Shown piece by piece: positions 54,570 through 63,153 of a DNA stretch of 64,000 nt. The stretch is from assembly GCF_001202025.1 (NCBI RefSeq), contig NZ_LGHS01000052.1, positions 193,501 through 257,500 on the forward strand, given 5' to 3'. This stretch comes from Pseudorhodobacter aquimaris. Lineage in GTDB: Bacteria; Pseudomonadota; Alphaproteobacteria; Rhodobacterales; Rhodobacteraceae. The notes under the pieces are model-generated. The model was given only the letters and a program-made list of their open reading frames with translations. It was not told where the DNA came from and ran no database searches. Within the stretch, counting starts at the first letter, position 1. Every line of letters begins with the position of its first letter. A program made the position numbers and the translations under genes.

Positions 54570-56258
54570 CTAGCCTTCTTTTGACGTTTGTGGTGCCCAC
54601 GTCATCAAGATGATCGCAAGCTTCATCCCGCCCAAGGCAAGACAGACAACCGCCATGACACAGGTGGAAAACGCCGCCGCCTGTGAGGTCAGCCCCGCAT
54701 CGTCAAGTCGCATGATGGTGACCGCCGCCACATCCAGCTTGGCCGTGGTCAAAAACACCACCGCCGAGAGCGTGACCATAGAGCGCATGAACAAAAAGAA
54801 GAACACAGCCACCAGCATCGGTGCCACAAAAGGCGCGATCACATTCACCGCCGTGCGGCCAAGCCCCGCGCCCAGCGTTGTCGCCGCTTCCTCCAGCGCC
54901 ATTGGGAACTGACGAAAGCCGGTCATCACGGTCAGAAACGCCTGCGTGTGATAGTGATAGAAGTTGATGATCCCGATCAGCGCCGCCGTTCCGTAAAGCA
55001 GGTAAAGCGGCGTTGAGGTAGAGTTGAAGGTCAGGATATAGGCCAGACCCAGCACGATACCAGGCACCGCCGCAGGCATCGCGGCCAGAACCTGAACCAT
55101 CTGAGAGATACCACCCGACAACCGCCGCAGGCCCAGCGCCATCAGAAAGATCAGGAATGTCCCGCCCGCCGCGGCCCCAAGCGAGATTGCAATGGTGATC
55201 CAGAGCGAGTCATAGCCACCCGCCAGCGTGATGTCGAAATGCTTGAAGGTCAGTGACTGGTTATAGGGCCAGAGCTTGACAAAGCTGGCGTAGATCACGA
55301 CGCCGATCACCGCCAAAATCATCGCCACGACCGCAAAACAAGCAGCCGCCATCGGGATGTCGCGCTTGGCATAAAAGCTGGGCACGAAGCGTTGGACGTT
55401 GGTTGCGTGCCGTCCCTGTTGGCGCTTCATCGACTGACGTTCTATCACATAGGAAATCACCGTGGGCAACAGCAGCATGATGCCAACAACGGCGCCCATG
55501 TTGAAATTCCGCAGCCCGATCACCTGAGTATAAATCTCGGTCGCAAGAACAGAGTAATCCCCGCCGATCACCGCCGCATTGCCGAAATCGGTGATCGTGA
55601 TGATAAAGACGACAAAGGCGCTGTTGAGCAGGGCAAAAAAGATCGCGGGCAGGGTCAGATCGCGAAACTGACGGCTCGGTTTGGCGCCCATCACTTCGGC
55701 GGCCTCATAGGTGCGGGCATCCAGCAAAACCAGTGAGGCCCCGATGATCATCACCGCCTGCGGCAAGGCGTAAAGCGTATTGGCGATCAAAAGACCCCAA
55801 AAGCCGTAGATGTCCACCTCTGTCCCGATCGCGCGGCTGACAAGCCCGTTGCGGCCCAATAAGAAGATCAATCCAAGCGCCTGCACCAGTGAAGGTGCGA
55901 GCAGTGGCAAAACGATGACACCGCGGATCATCCATTTGCCCCGAAATGCGCAGCGGTGCAGCCCGTGCGCGATGATAAAGCCCAGAAACACGCTGACAAT
56001 CGTTGTGGCGACCCCCATTGCCATAGAGTTCTGCGTGGCACGCCAAAACCCCTTGGAGGCAAGCACCTCGGTATAGTTGGCAAATCCGTAGCTGCCATCG
56101 GCGGTGGTGATGGACCGTAAAAAAACGGTGGCCATTGGATAGAGGAAAAACAGCGTCAGGCCGATCAGCGGGATGGCCACACAGGCGGCTGCCAGCACCT
56201 TGTCACTGTCCAGACGCATCCCGCGCTTGGCGGTGGCATTGGTGGATGCGGCGGTCAT
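54570..56258 (-). CDS. ABC importer permease, two fused BPD domains, FbpB-like (system 2)
   Basis: A 562-residue two-halved permease, equivalent to system 1. The EAA loops are YEAAEVMGAKPSRQFRDLTLP in the first half and LEEAATTLGAGLGRTAVNVI in the second. Twelve helices are expected. It overlaps the ATPase gene by four bases (ATGA) and is followed by the DeoR gene after three bases. Confidence 0.9.
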   Translation of the reverse strand: MTAASTNATAKRGMRLDSDKVLAAACVAIPLIGLTLFFLYPMATVFLRSITTADGSYGFANYTEVLASKGFWRATQNSMAMGVATTIVSVFLGFIIAHGLHRCAFRGKWMIRGVIVLPLLAPSLVQALGLIFLLGRNGLVSRAIGTEVDIYGFWGLLIANTLYALPQAVMIIGASLVLLDARTYEAAEVMGAKPSRQFRDLTLPAIFFALLNSAFVVFIITITDFGNAAVIGGDYSVLATEIYTQVIGLRNFNMGAVVGIMLLLPTVISYVIERQSMKRQQGRHATNVQRFVPSFYAKRDIPMAAACFAVVAMILAVIGVVIYASFVKLWPYNQSLTFKHFDITLAGGYDSLWITIAISLGAAAGGTFLIFLMALGLRRLSGGISQMVQVLAAMPAAVPGIVLGLAYILTFNSTSTPLYLLYGTAALIGIINFYHYHTQAFLTVMTGFRQFPMALEEAATTLGAGLGRTAVNVIAPFVAPMLVAVFFFLFMRSMVTLSAVVFLTTAKLDVAAVTIMRLDDAGLTSQAAAFSTCVMAVVCLALGGMKLAIILMTWAPQTSKEG

Positions 56259-57283
56259 TGCGGCACCTCATAGCTATCGTTGACAACCCAAGTGCAATCG
56301 GACGGCGAAATCTGAAGCGAAACCTTTTGCCCCTCTGTAAGGCGCTGGGGGCCGTGTACCTCTACCATCATCTCACCAAAGACGCTGTCCAGTTTGTAGC
56401 GCGTCAGATTGCCCAGAAACCCGGCAGAGCGGATGGTGGCGCTGCCCCTTGGATCGGCGTTGATCTGAATTTTTTCAGGGCGGATGCAAGCGTCAAATTG
56501 TGCGTCAGGGGCATCGGGGCGCTGTGACAGCAGTGCTGGCATTTCCCGGCGGACCATCTCGGTCGGGATCAGATTACTAACCCCCATGAAATCCGCGACA
56601 AAGCGGGTTGCGGGCCGGTAGTAAAGATCCTCGGGGGTGCCTGCCTGTACCACGACACCGTGGTTCATGCAGATAATCTTATCGGCCAGCGCAAGCGCCT
56701 CTTCTTGGTCATGGGTGACCATAAGCGTTGGAATTTGCAGCGTTCTTTGCAGCTGCCTGATCTCATCGCGCAGGCTGCTGCGCACCTTGGCATCAAGCGC
56801 GGAAAGCGGTTCATCCAGCAGCAAAACGCGCGGATCAACGGCAATCGCGCGCGCAAGGGCGATGCGTTGTTGTTGCCCCCCTGAAAGCTGTCCGGGGAAT
56901 TTATTGGCCAGATGCGGAAGCTTCACAATCTCCAGCAATTCGGCGACCCGTGCGTTGATCTGGGCCGCTGGTACGTTCCGGATTTTCAGCCCGTAGCCGA
57001 TGTTTTCGGCAACGGTCATGCTGGGAAACAACGAGTAGGATTGAAAGACGATACCAAAGCCCCGGTTGCGCGCCGGCACGTCCGACAGGACTTCATCCTC
57101 AAGCAAAACCTGACCTTCGTCGATGTCGGTCAGCCCGGCAATCAGCCGCAGCAACGTGGTCTTACCACAACCGCTGGGGCCAAGCAGGCAGACAAATTCA
57201 CCCTGCTCGATTGAGATGGAAACATCGTCCAAGGCCGTAAATGTGCCGTAGCGTTTGGTGACGTTTTTGACAGTAAGATACAT
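56255..57283 (-). CDS. ABC importer ATPase, FbpC/PotA-like (system 2)
   Basis: A 342-residue ATPase with Walker [10 protein letters not shown] (about 35-43), signature [15 protein letters not shown] and Walker B LLLDEPLSALDAKVR; a TOBE-like C-terminus follows from about 240. It starts 105 bases after the binding-protein stop, a spacer that contains a hairpin terminator, so its mRNA level is probably lower than that of the binding protein. Confidence 0.9.
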   Translation of the reverse strand: MYLTVKNVTKRYGTFTALDDVSISIEQGEFVCLLGPSGCGKTTLLRLIAGLTDIDEGQVLLEDEVLSDVPARNRGFGIVFQSYSLFPSMTVAENIGYGLKIRNVPAAQINARVAELLEIVKLPHLANKFPGQLSGGQQQRIALARAIAVDPRVLLLDEPLSALDAKVRSSLRDEIRQLQRTLQIPTLMVTHDQEEALALADKIICMNHGVVVQAGTPEDLYYRPATRFVADFMGVSNLIPTEMVRREMPALLSQRPDAPDAQFDACIRPEKIQINADPRGSATIRSAGFLGNLTRYKLDSVFGEMMVEVHGPQRLTEGQKVSLQISPSDCTWVVNDSYEVPQ

Positions 57284-57347
57284 GTCCGTATACCCCGGAA
57301 TTAGGCGTTCAGAACGGGGTTCTGTACGGGTACTGGATTGGTTGGCG

Positions 57348-57378
57348 AAAAGGGCTGCGGGATATTCCCCCGCAGCCC
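57348..57378 (-). terminator. intrinsic terminator/attenuator between binding protein and ATPase genes
   Basis: On the minus strand, ten bases after the binding-protein stop, GGGCTGCGGG pairs perfectly with CCCGCAGCCC (57369-57378 with 57352-57361; loop of seven) and is followed by TTTT (57351-57348). A smaller stem CAGAAC/GTTCTG (57310-57324) lies between it and the ATPase start. Partial readthrough here would give more binding protein than transporter. Confidence 0.75.
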
Positions 57379-57388
57379 GTGTCGTGGA

Positions 57389-58396
57389 TCAGCGGCCGAG
57401 CTTCTCGCGCCACTCTGCCTTGATCTCGTTCTGACGGCCGGCGGATTCAATGAAATCTACAGGGGCCAGCACGGTGGAAATATCAGCAGGAAGCCCGGCG
57501 TTTGCTGCGGTCTCCGATAGTTCTCCTCCGGCGACGGTCACAAGCGCCTTATGCTCGCGGAATAGGGCGATTGCCTCGTCCGACATTGTCCATTCCAGGA
57601 ACCGTTTCGCGTCATCTTTCTGGTCGCTGCTGGCCATTATGCCCGAGGCTTCCAACTCATACCCGACACCTTCTGATGGAAACACCATGGCCAGCGGATA
57701 GCCTTCCTCGATGGATTGCATTGCCGTGAAAGCAAGCGAGATACCGACGGTATATTCCCCCGTGCGCGCCGACTTGCAGGGTTTGGACCCCGAAGAGGTA
57801 TATTGCGCCATGTTCGGATCAACCGATTCCAGCAGCTTCCAGCCTTCCTCCAGACCCAAAGCCTGTAGGACCGCGTTCACATGCAGATAGCCGGTGCCGG
57901 ACTCATTGGGGTCGGGCATCAGGATTTCATCCTTGAATTCCGGTGCTGCCAGATCGGCCCAGCTTGTCGGCATCGGCAGACCTTTGTCGGCCAGACGCGC
58001 GGTGTTTACACAGAATGCCCCCATATATCCGATCTGTGCAAACCAGCGGCCATCGGGATCGCGGAATTTCGGGCCAAGCGCTTCGGTGCCGGCAATCTCA
58101 ACCGGTGCCAACAGCTCCAGAACCTGCGGGTCCATCATCGCGGTGACGGCCCAGCCCCAGATCACATCGGCCTGCGGGTTGCCCGCCTCGGCCAGCAATC
58201 TTGCCCCAAGCTTGCCAGTAGACTGGCGCAACAGGTCAATTTCAAGATCGGGCATGGCCGCCTTGGCAGCGTCCAGATAAATGGCGATCTCTTCTTCTTC
58301 AAGCGAGGTGTAGACGGTCAGCGCATCGGCAAAAACCGGTGCCGCAGCGCAGATAGCAATGGCCGAAGCGGTGAGTTTGAAAATATTATTGTTCAT
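57389..58396 (-). CDS. ABC importer substrate-binding protein, FbpA/AfuA-like (system 2)
   Basis: A 335-residue periplasmic binding protein with a signal peptide (about 1-23, ending VFADA). The mature start LTVYTSLEEEE is parallel to system 1 (LTVYSSVDEEN). Further on, DLAAPEFKDEILMPDPNESGTGY and SSGSKPCKSARTGEYTVGISLAF are typical of this group. The adjacent tyrosines that bind iron in FbpA are not seen near the C-terminus, so an organic, perhaps phosphorylated, ligand is more likely. First gene of the operon reaching to 48301. Confidence 0.88.
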   Translation of the reverse strand: MNNNIFKLTASAIAICAAAPVFADALTVYTSLEEEEIAIYLDAAKAAMPDLEIDLLRQSTGKLGARLLAEAGNPQADVIWGWAVTAMMDPQVLELLAPVEIAGTEALGPKFRDPDGRWFAQIGYMGAFCVNTARLADKGLPMPTSWADLAAPEFKDEILMPDPNESGTGYLHVNAVLQALGLEEGWKLLESVDPNMAQYTSSGSKPCKSARTGEYTVGISLAFTAMQSIEEGYPLAMVFPSEGVGYELEASGIMASSDQKDDAKRFLEWTMSDEAIALFREHKALVTVAGGELSETAANAGLPADISTVLAPVDFIESAGRQNEIKAEWREKLGR

Positions 58397-58549
58397 TTTT
58401 TGCTTCCCTGTTCGTTCATTTTTATCGTGAAGTCATGCAAAGAGCATTGCCTGCTTTGCGCAAACGCCACAGTTATTTTCTACCCGAATCAATGGATGAA
58501 GTGGGTATATTTATGTTTTAGTGTATTTTTGTGGTTTTGTGATCTATTA

Positions 58550-58591
58550 AATTACCATTTAATGTCAGGTAATTAGGCAGAGTAGCCTAAT
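58550..58591. repeat. two overlapping inverted repeats in the binding-protein/guaD spacer
   Basis: AATTACC (58550-58556) with GGTAATT (58568-58574), and ATTAGGC (58572-58578) with GCCTAAT (58585-58591). The two stems share three bases and therefore exclude each other. The spacer 58397-58644 is AT-rich and has no gene; it should hold the promoter of the operon ending at 48301. The repeats may be operators (for example of the DeoR protein) or the end of the guaD transcript. Confidence 0.45.
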
Positions 58592-58644
58592 ATTTAGCCG
58601 AAATTGAAATGGGTAAGCACTGAAAGCAAAATGGGGTGTTGCTG

Positions 58645-59946
58645 CTATCGGGCGGTTTCTTTTTGCGGCTGACCTGCGACATAGGTTTGGGCAATGGTGC
58701 GGTCATCGCCCATCATCTGCAAGATGAACAACTCTTCTGCCAAGGTTCCGGCACGTTCCATCCGCAGGGCCATGGCGGGGGTGGCCGCCGGATCAAGGAC
58801 GACGATATCGGCCTCTGTGCCTGCGTCCAGCGTGCCGATTTTGTCGGCCAAGCCCAACACCTCGGCATTGCCGCGCGTGATCCAGTGAAAAGCCCGCAAG
58901 GCATGCAGGGTCTGGTTTTGAAGCTGCAACACCTTGTAGCCCTCATTCAGGGTTTGCAGCATGGAATAACTGGTTCCCCCGCCAATATCGGTGGCAATCC
59001 CGCTTTTGATTCCGCGGGCGCGTAGGCCGGCATCATCAAACAATCCGCTGCCCAGAAACAGGTTCGAGGTGGGGCAAAACACCGGATGCGCGCCGCTTTC
59101 GGCGATTGCTGCGACCTCACGTTCCTTCAGGTGGATGCAGTGGCCCAAAAATGTGCGCGGGCCAAGCAGGCCGTAGCTCTCATAAATATCAAGATAATCG
59201 CGCGCATCGGGGTATAGGGCAGCTGTATATGCGATCTCGTCGTGGTTTTCCGACAGGTGCGTTTGGATGTAGCAATCGGGGTGTTCTGCCGCCAGCGCAC
59301 CGGTCATTTCCAACTGCGCGGGGCTGGAGGTGATCGCGAAACGAGGCGTTATGGCATAAGAGATGCGGCCCTTGCCATGCCATGCTGCGATCAGCTCTTT
59401 GCTGTCATCATAGCCTGCTTGCGGTGTGTCGCGCACGGTCTCGGGGGCGTTGCGATCCATCATGGTCTTGCCGCCGATCATCCGCATGTTGCGGGCTGTG
59501 CCTTCGGCAAAATAGGCTTCGGCAGAGGCTTTGTGGACCGAACAGAACGCCATGGCCGTGGTGGTGCCGTGATCGGTCAGCATGGTGCAAAACCGCCCCG
59601 CCATGGCGCGGGCGTGTTGGGCATTGGCGTATTCCGCCTCTGCCGGAAAGGTGTAATTGTTGAGCCAGTCAAGCAATTGGACGCCCCAGCTTGCAACAAC
59701 CTGCACCTGTGGAAAATGGATATGCGCGTCAATGAAACCGGCCATTAACAGATTTGGCCGATGGTCTATGACAGTGAAATTACCGCCCGTTTGCGCAACC
59801 TCTTCATAAGAACCCGAGGCCGCGATCATGCCATTGCGCATCAAAATCGCGCCATCCTCGATATAGCTGTAGGCGGCGGTATCCTCGGGGTCGGTGGGTT
59901 CATGATGGAACGTCAGGATGCGGCCGCGCAATAGGGTATCGGTCAT
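58645..59946 (-). CDS. guaD: Guanine deaminase
   Basis: A 433-residue metal-dependent deaminase converting guanine to xanthine. The metal motif GFIDAHIHFPQ (about 71-81), THLSENHDE (near 230), LGHCIHL and the C-terminal ATDIGGGTSYSML are in the order of GuaD. Length is normal. It is on the same strand as the transport operon but 250 bases away and probably transcribed separately. No xanthine dehydrogenase genes are in the window. Confidence 0.93.
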   Translation of the reverse strand: MTDTLLRGRILTFHHEPTDPEDTAAYSYIEDGAILMRNGMIAASGSYEEVAQTGGNFTVIDHRPNLLMAGFIDAHIHFPQVQVVASWGVQLLDWLNNYTFPAEAEYANAQHARAMAGRFCTMLTDHGTTTAMAFCSVHKASAEAYFAEGTARNMRMIGGKTMMDRNAPETVRDTPQAGYDDSKELIAAWHGKGRISYAITPRFAITSSPAQLEMTGALAAEHPDCYIQTHLSENHDEIAYTAALYPDARDYLDIYESYGLLGPRTFLGHCIHLKEREVAAIAESGAHPVFCPTSNLFLGSGLFDDAGLRARGIKSGIATDIGGGTSYSMLQTLNEGYKVLQLQNQTLHALRAFHWITRGNAEVLGLADKIGTLDAGTEADIVVLDPAATPAMALRMERAGTLAEELFILQMMGDDRTIAQTYVAGQPQKETAR

Positions 59947-60063
59947 CGGGAAACTGCCTTTGTGTTCGATGTGTCGATATATGCTAAGGGGTTGGGAGGG
60001 GTTTGTCGTCAGCGCATTCGCTGGGATTGTCGATGTTTTTATCTGGTTCGGGGTGGTGCCCCC

Positions 60064-63000
60064 TTAACGCCACCGTGCCTGCGCCTGTGTTCCCATCATG
60101 GTGGCCGCAAGTTTTGCCAGCGCAAAATCTTTGCGCCGCAAAAGTGGATAGATGCGGTTGCCATAAGCAGTGGGAAGGTCGCCCAAATCGATCATGGCAG
60201 ACGGATGGATGCGCCGGATTGCAATCGCGATCTGCAACTGTTGTGCAAGGGTAAGGGCGGCAAGGGCCTGTTTTCCGGGATACATGCTTTCAACCGCCGC
60301 CCCAGAGGCGGACAGGATGGCGTGACGATCCAGCAGGATGTGGTGGTATTGCACCGTTTTGACGCCATATGCGATGCGCACGCCAGGTTTGCCCATATCA
60401 ACGAAATGCCGTGCGCGAACCAGTTTGATATCCCCATCCGGCTGCACCATCGGAACGGCATGCTGTGGTGACATCCGCAGGGGACAGTTGTTGCCAATGG
60501 CACCTGTCGCAAAGTGAATCGGGATGTCCGCGGGCCGAGCGGCCAGATCGGCCGCGCTCAGGCTTCGCCCCCCGGCCCAGATGATCGGGGCAAGGCCGGC
60601 TTGTGTTTCCACCAAATCACCTGGCCCAAGGGTTTCGACCGCGCGCCAGCCACAAGATGTCAGGATCGGCGTGCCGCTGACAAAGCAGGGAATGCCGATT
60701 GTGGTCATCTCCAGCTTGCCATTCACTTGCGTCGGCAAGATGCCGACAAGTGTAATGCTCTCTCCGCCGGGGAAGGTAAGGATCGCATCGCCCGTGCCAT
60801 TGCCCAATGTATCGGTGACAACAACATCGGCCCATCTTATCGGATTGCCGTCAAGCGCGGCCAGATCGCTTACATCCAGCTGATCGGCGGTCTTGCCGGC
60901 ATCCAGCGTCATGTCGAAATCGTAAATTTTGTCACCGCCGCCATCATGCGTCTGAATGAACAGATCATCACCATCGCCGCCGTATAGGGCGTCGTCGCCT
61001 TTGCCGCCCGTTATACTGTCACTGCCTGCGCCGCCGATTATCTCATCATTGCCATCGCCGCCGTCAACCGTGTCATCACCGCTGCCTGCCAGTATCGTGT
61101 CACTGCCTGTTCCGCCGTCGATGCTGTCATTACCGTCATGAGAAACGATTGAATCATTGCCCTCACCGCCCGTGATCGTATCGGCATTGTTGAGGCCGTC
61201 ATGGGTGGAAATGACATCGTTGCCCGCCCCACCATCTATGCTGGATGCCCCCGAGGCATCAGATGTCGTTATGCGATCGTCGCCATCGCCGCCGAAGGCT
61301 GTATTTTCATCGCCGGCCAGATAGATGGTGTCGTTGCCATCCCCACCGTAAACCAGATCGCTGCCGCTGCCGGTATAGAGGATATCATTACCCAGCCCGC
61401 CATAGATCGTATCGTTCCCGCTGGTGGTATGTGAACTGGCGACATAGTCATCACCGTCGCCACCATAGAGCACATTATCGCCCGCGCCGCCTGACAAGGT
61501 ATCCTTGCCAATACCGCCATAGAGGAAATCCGCGCCATCGCCCCCGACAAGGGAATCGTCACCCTCTTCTCCCCACAGCGTGTCGTCGCCCGCCGCGCCA
61601 TAAAGGACATCCCTACCGTCGCCGCCAAGAACCGAGTCGTTGCCGGAACCGGCCTCAATGTAGTCGTCCCCCTCATTGCCATAAATGGTATCATTGTCAT
61701 TTCCGGCAAAGATGGTGTCATTGCCAAACCCGCCCTCGACGCTGTCAGCCCCGGCCCCGGCACTGACCCAATCGCTGCCATCCCCGCCATAGATCGTGTC
61801 GCTTCCGGCACCGCTGGTAATGGAATCATTCCCCGCCTGGCCTGAGATCAGATCCGCACCCGCGCCGCCCAGCACCGTGTCATCGCCACCGGCTGCGCTG
61901 ATGGTTGTGCCATTTTTTGTGCTTGTTGCATCGATCTCATCGTCAAATTCGGTGGCAGAGATGCTTTCGATACCTTCAAAACTGCCGGTGCCAATGCCCC
62001 CGTAATGGGAAAAGCTGCCCTTTTCATTGCCCGTAAAGGTCGCGAATATGCCGCTGGTGCCGCTAGAGGATTTGAAATCTAGCGTGTCAAAATCGGTCCC
62101 GCCCTCGCCACCGATGATCGTGGTATTGCCGACGTTCTCCCGCACATAGAAATGATCGGCATCATCGCCGCCATCAAGAAATTTGTCGCCGTCCCAAGAC
62201 CCGAGCGTATCGTCCCCGGCCCCGCCAAAAAGCGTGTCACTGCCGGTCCAGCCCTCCATTTCATCATTGCCATCCCCGCCATAAAGCAGGTCGTCTTCGC
62301 TGCCGCCGTAAACCGTATCATTGCCCGCGCCGCCGTAAACAGTATCCGCGCCTAAATCGTCAAATGCCTCGATTGTATCGCGTCCGTCACCGCCGAAAAC
62401 GCTGTCATCTCCTTTCCATATGTAGATCTCATCATCGCCATCGCCACCATAAATGGTGTCGTTGCCTTCATCATCTTCTAGAAAATCATTCCCACCACCG
62501 CCATCAAGCAGGTCATCCCCGCTCCACCCGCGAATAGAATCGTCACCCTCGCCGCCATAGAGGGAATCGTGCCCCGCACCCCCATCGATATAGTCATTGC
62601 CCAGCCCGCCGTAGATCGTGTCATGACCGTCAATGCCATGAATGTTGTCATCGCCCGATGCGCCGATCAAGGAATCCCCGTTTGCGGTGCCCTCCATGTC
62701 GTTGTCCAGATCGGGGTCATGGGATTGATCGACAATTGAGGAATAGAGCGGCTGATTTGTGGGGGTGATGTCGTCAACGGTGTAATCATAGGTATTGCCC
62801 GGAACGAGCAATCCATTGGCGACATAGCCAACAGTCGTGGACCCGATCATCACGCGGTAGATGGGAATCTCGTTGCCGTATCCGTCCGCTGCGGTTTTGG
62901 AATACGCTAGATAGCTTTGACCGCTGGCCACCAGATTGCCGTCGCCATCGCGGACGGTTGTGGTTTGTTGCGTGCTGTCATCCGGGCTGCCATTCGCCGC

Positions 63001-63153
63001 GGAATCGCCCGACCAATGCATATCGTCATCGATAATCTCAAAACTGTAGGCCGCCGAGGAATTTGCATCATAGCCCGAATTTATGCGCAACTGGGACCCT
63101 GGCAAAAATGAAATGCCGGAGGGTGCGTAACCCTGAAAGGTGTAGGTCGCCAT
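60064..63153 (-). CDS. RTX calcium-binding protein with C-terminal Hint domain
   Basis: A 1029-residue secreted-type protein without a classical signal peptide. Residues 1-150 are a non-repeat adhesin-like head; about 165-775 hold many GGxGxDxux nonapeptides (for example YGGLGNDYIDGGAGHD), the calcium-binding beta-roll of type I-secreted proteins; about 821-965 form a Hint (hedgehog/intein-like) domain starting with IPCFVSGTPIL and containing the SPQHAV motif; a short basic tail follows. Such Hint-RTX proteins are common in Rhodobacteraceae; the Hint domain may self-process. GTGGAG precedes ATG 63153. No type I secretion genes are nearby. Confidence 0.88.
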   Translation of the reverse strand: MATYTFQGYAPSGISFLPGSQLRINSGYDANSSAAYSFEIIDDDMHWSGDSAANGSPDDSTQQTTTVRDGDGNLVASGQSYLAYSKTAADGYGNEIPIYRVMIGSTTVGYVANGLLVPGNTYDYTVDDITPTNQPLYSSIVDQSHDPDLDNDMEGTANGDSLIGASGDDNIHGIDGHDTIYGGLGNDYIDGGAGHDSLYGGEGDDSIRGWSGDDLLDGGGGNDFLEDDEGNDTIYGGDGDDEIYIWKGDDSVFGGDGRDTIEAFDDLGADTVYGGAGNDTVYGGSEDDLLYGGDGNDEMEGWTGSDTLFGGAGDDTLGSWDGDKFLDGGDDADHFYVRENVGNTTIIGGEGGTDFDTLDFKSSSGTSGIFATFTGNEKGSFSHYGGIGTGSFEGIESISATEFDDEIDATSTKNGTTISAAGGDDTVLGGAGADLISGQAGNDSITSGAGSDTIYGGDGSDWVSAGAGADSVEGGFGNDTIFAGNDNDTIYGNEGDDYIEAGSGNDSVLGGDGRDVLYGAAGDDTLWGEEGDDSLVGGDGADFLYGGIGKDTLSGGAGDNVLYGGDGDDYVASSHTTSGNDTIYGGLGNDILYTGSGSDLVYGGDGNDTIYLAGDENTAFGGDGDDRITTSDASGASSIDGGAGNDVISTHDGLNNADTITGGEGNDSIVSHDGNDSIDGGTGSDTILAGSGDDTVDGGDGNDEIIGGAGSDSITGGKGDDALYGGDGDDLFIQTHDGGGDKIYDFDMTLDAGKTADQLDVSDLAALDGNPIRWADVVVTDTLGNGTGDAILTFPGGESITLVGILPTQVNGKLEMTTIGIPCFVSGTPILTSCGWRAVETLGPGDLVETQAGLAPIIWAGGRSLSAADLAARPADIPIHFATGAIGNNCPLRMSPQHAVPMVQPDGDIKLVRARHFVDMGKPGVRIAYGVKTVQYHHILLDRHAILSASGAAVESMYPGKQALAALTLAQQLQIAIAIRRIHPSAMIDLGDLPTAYGNRIYPLLRRKDFALAKLAATMMGTQAQARWR

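Noticed and set aside
57310-57324. CAGAAC/GTTCTG hairpin as an independent terminator
   Set aside because: Short stem, three-base loop and no T tail; reported only as part of the spacer with the stronger hairpin.
61245-61766. Long open frames opposite to the RTX gene
   Set aside because: They are rich in Arg/His/Pro, have no recognisable domain, and mirror the Asp/Gly codons of the RTX repeats.
60064-63153. Repeated units in this region that could look like a CRISPR array or tandem DNA repeat
   Set aside because: The periodicity is that of RTX nonapeptide codons in one long frame on the minus strand; the DNA copies are not identical and there are no spacers.
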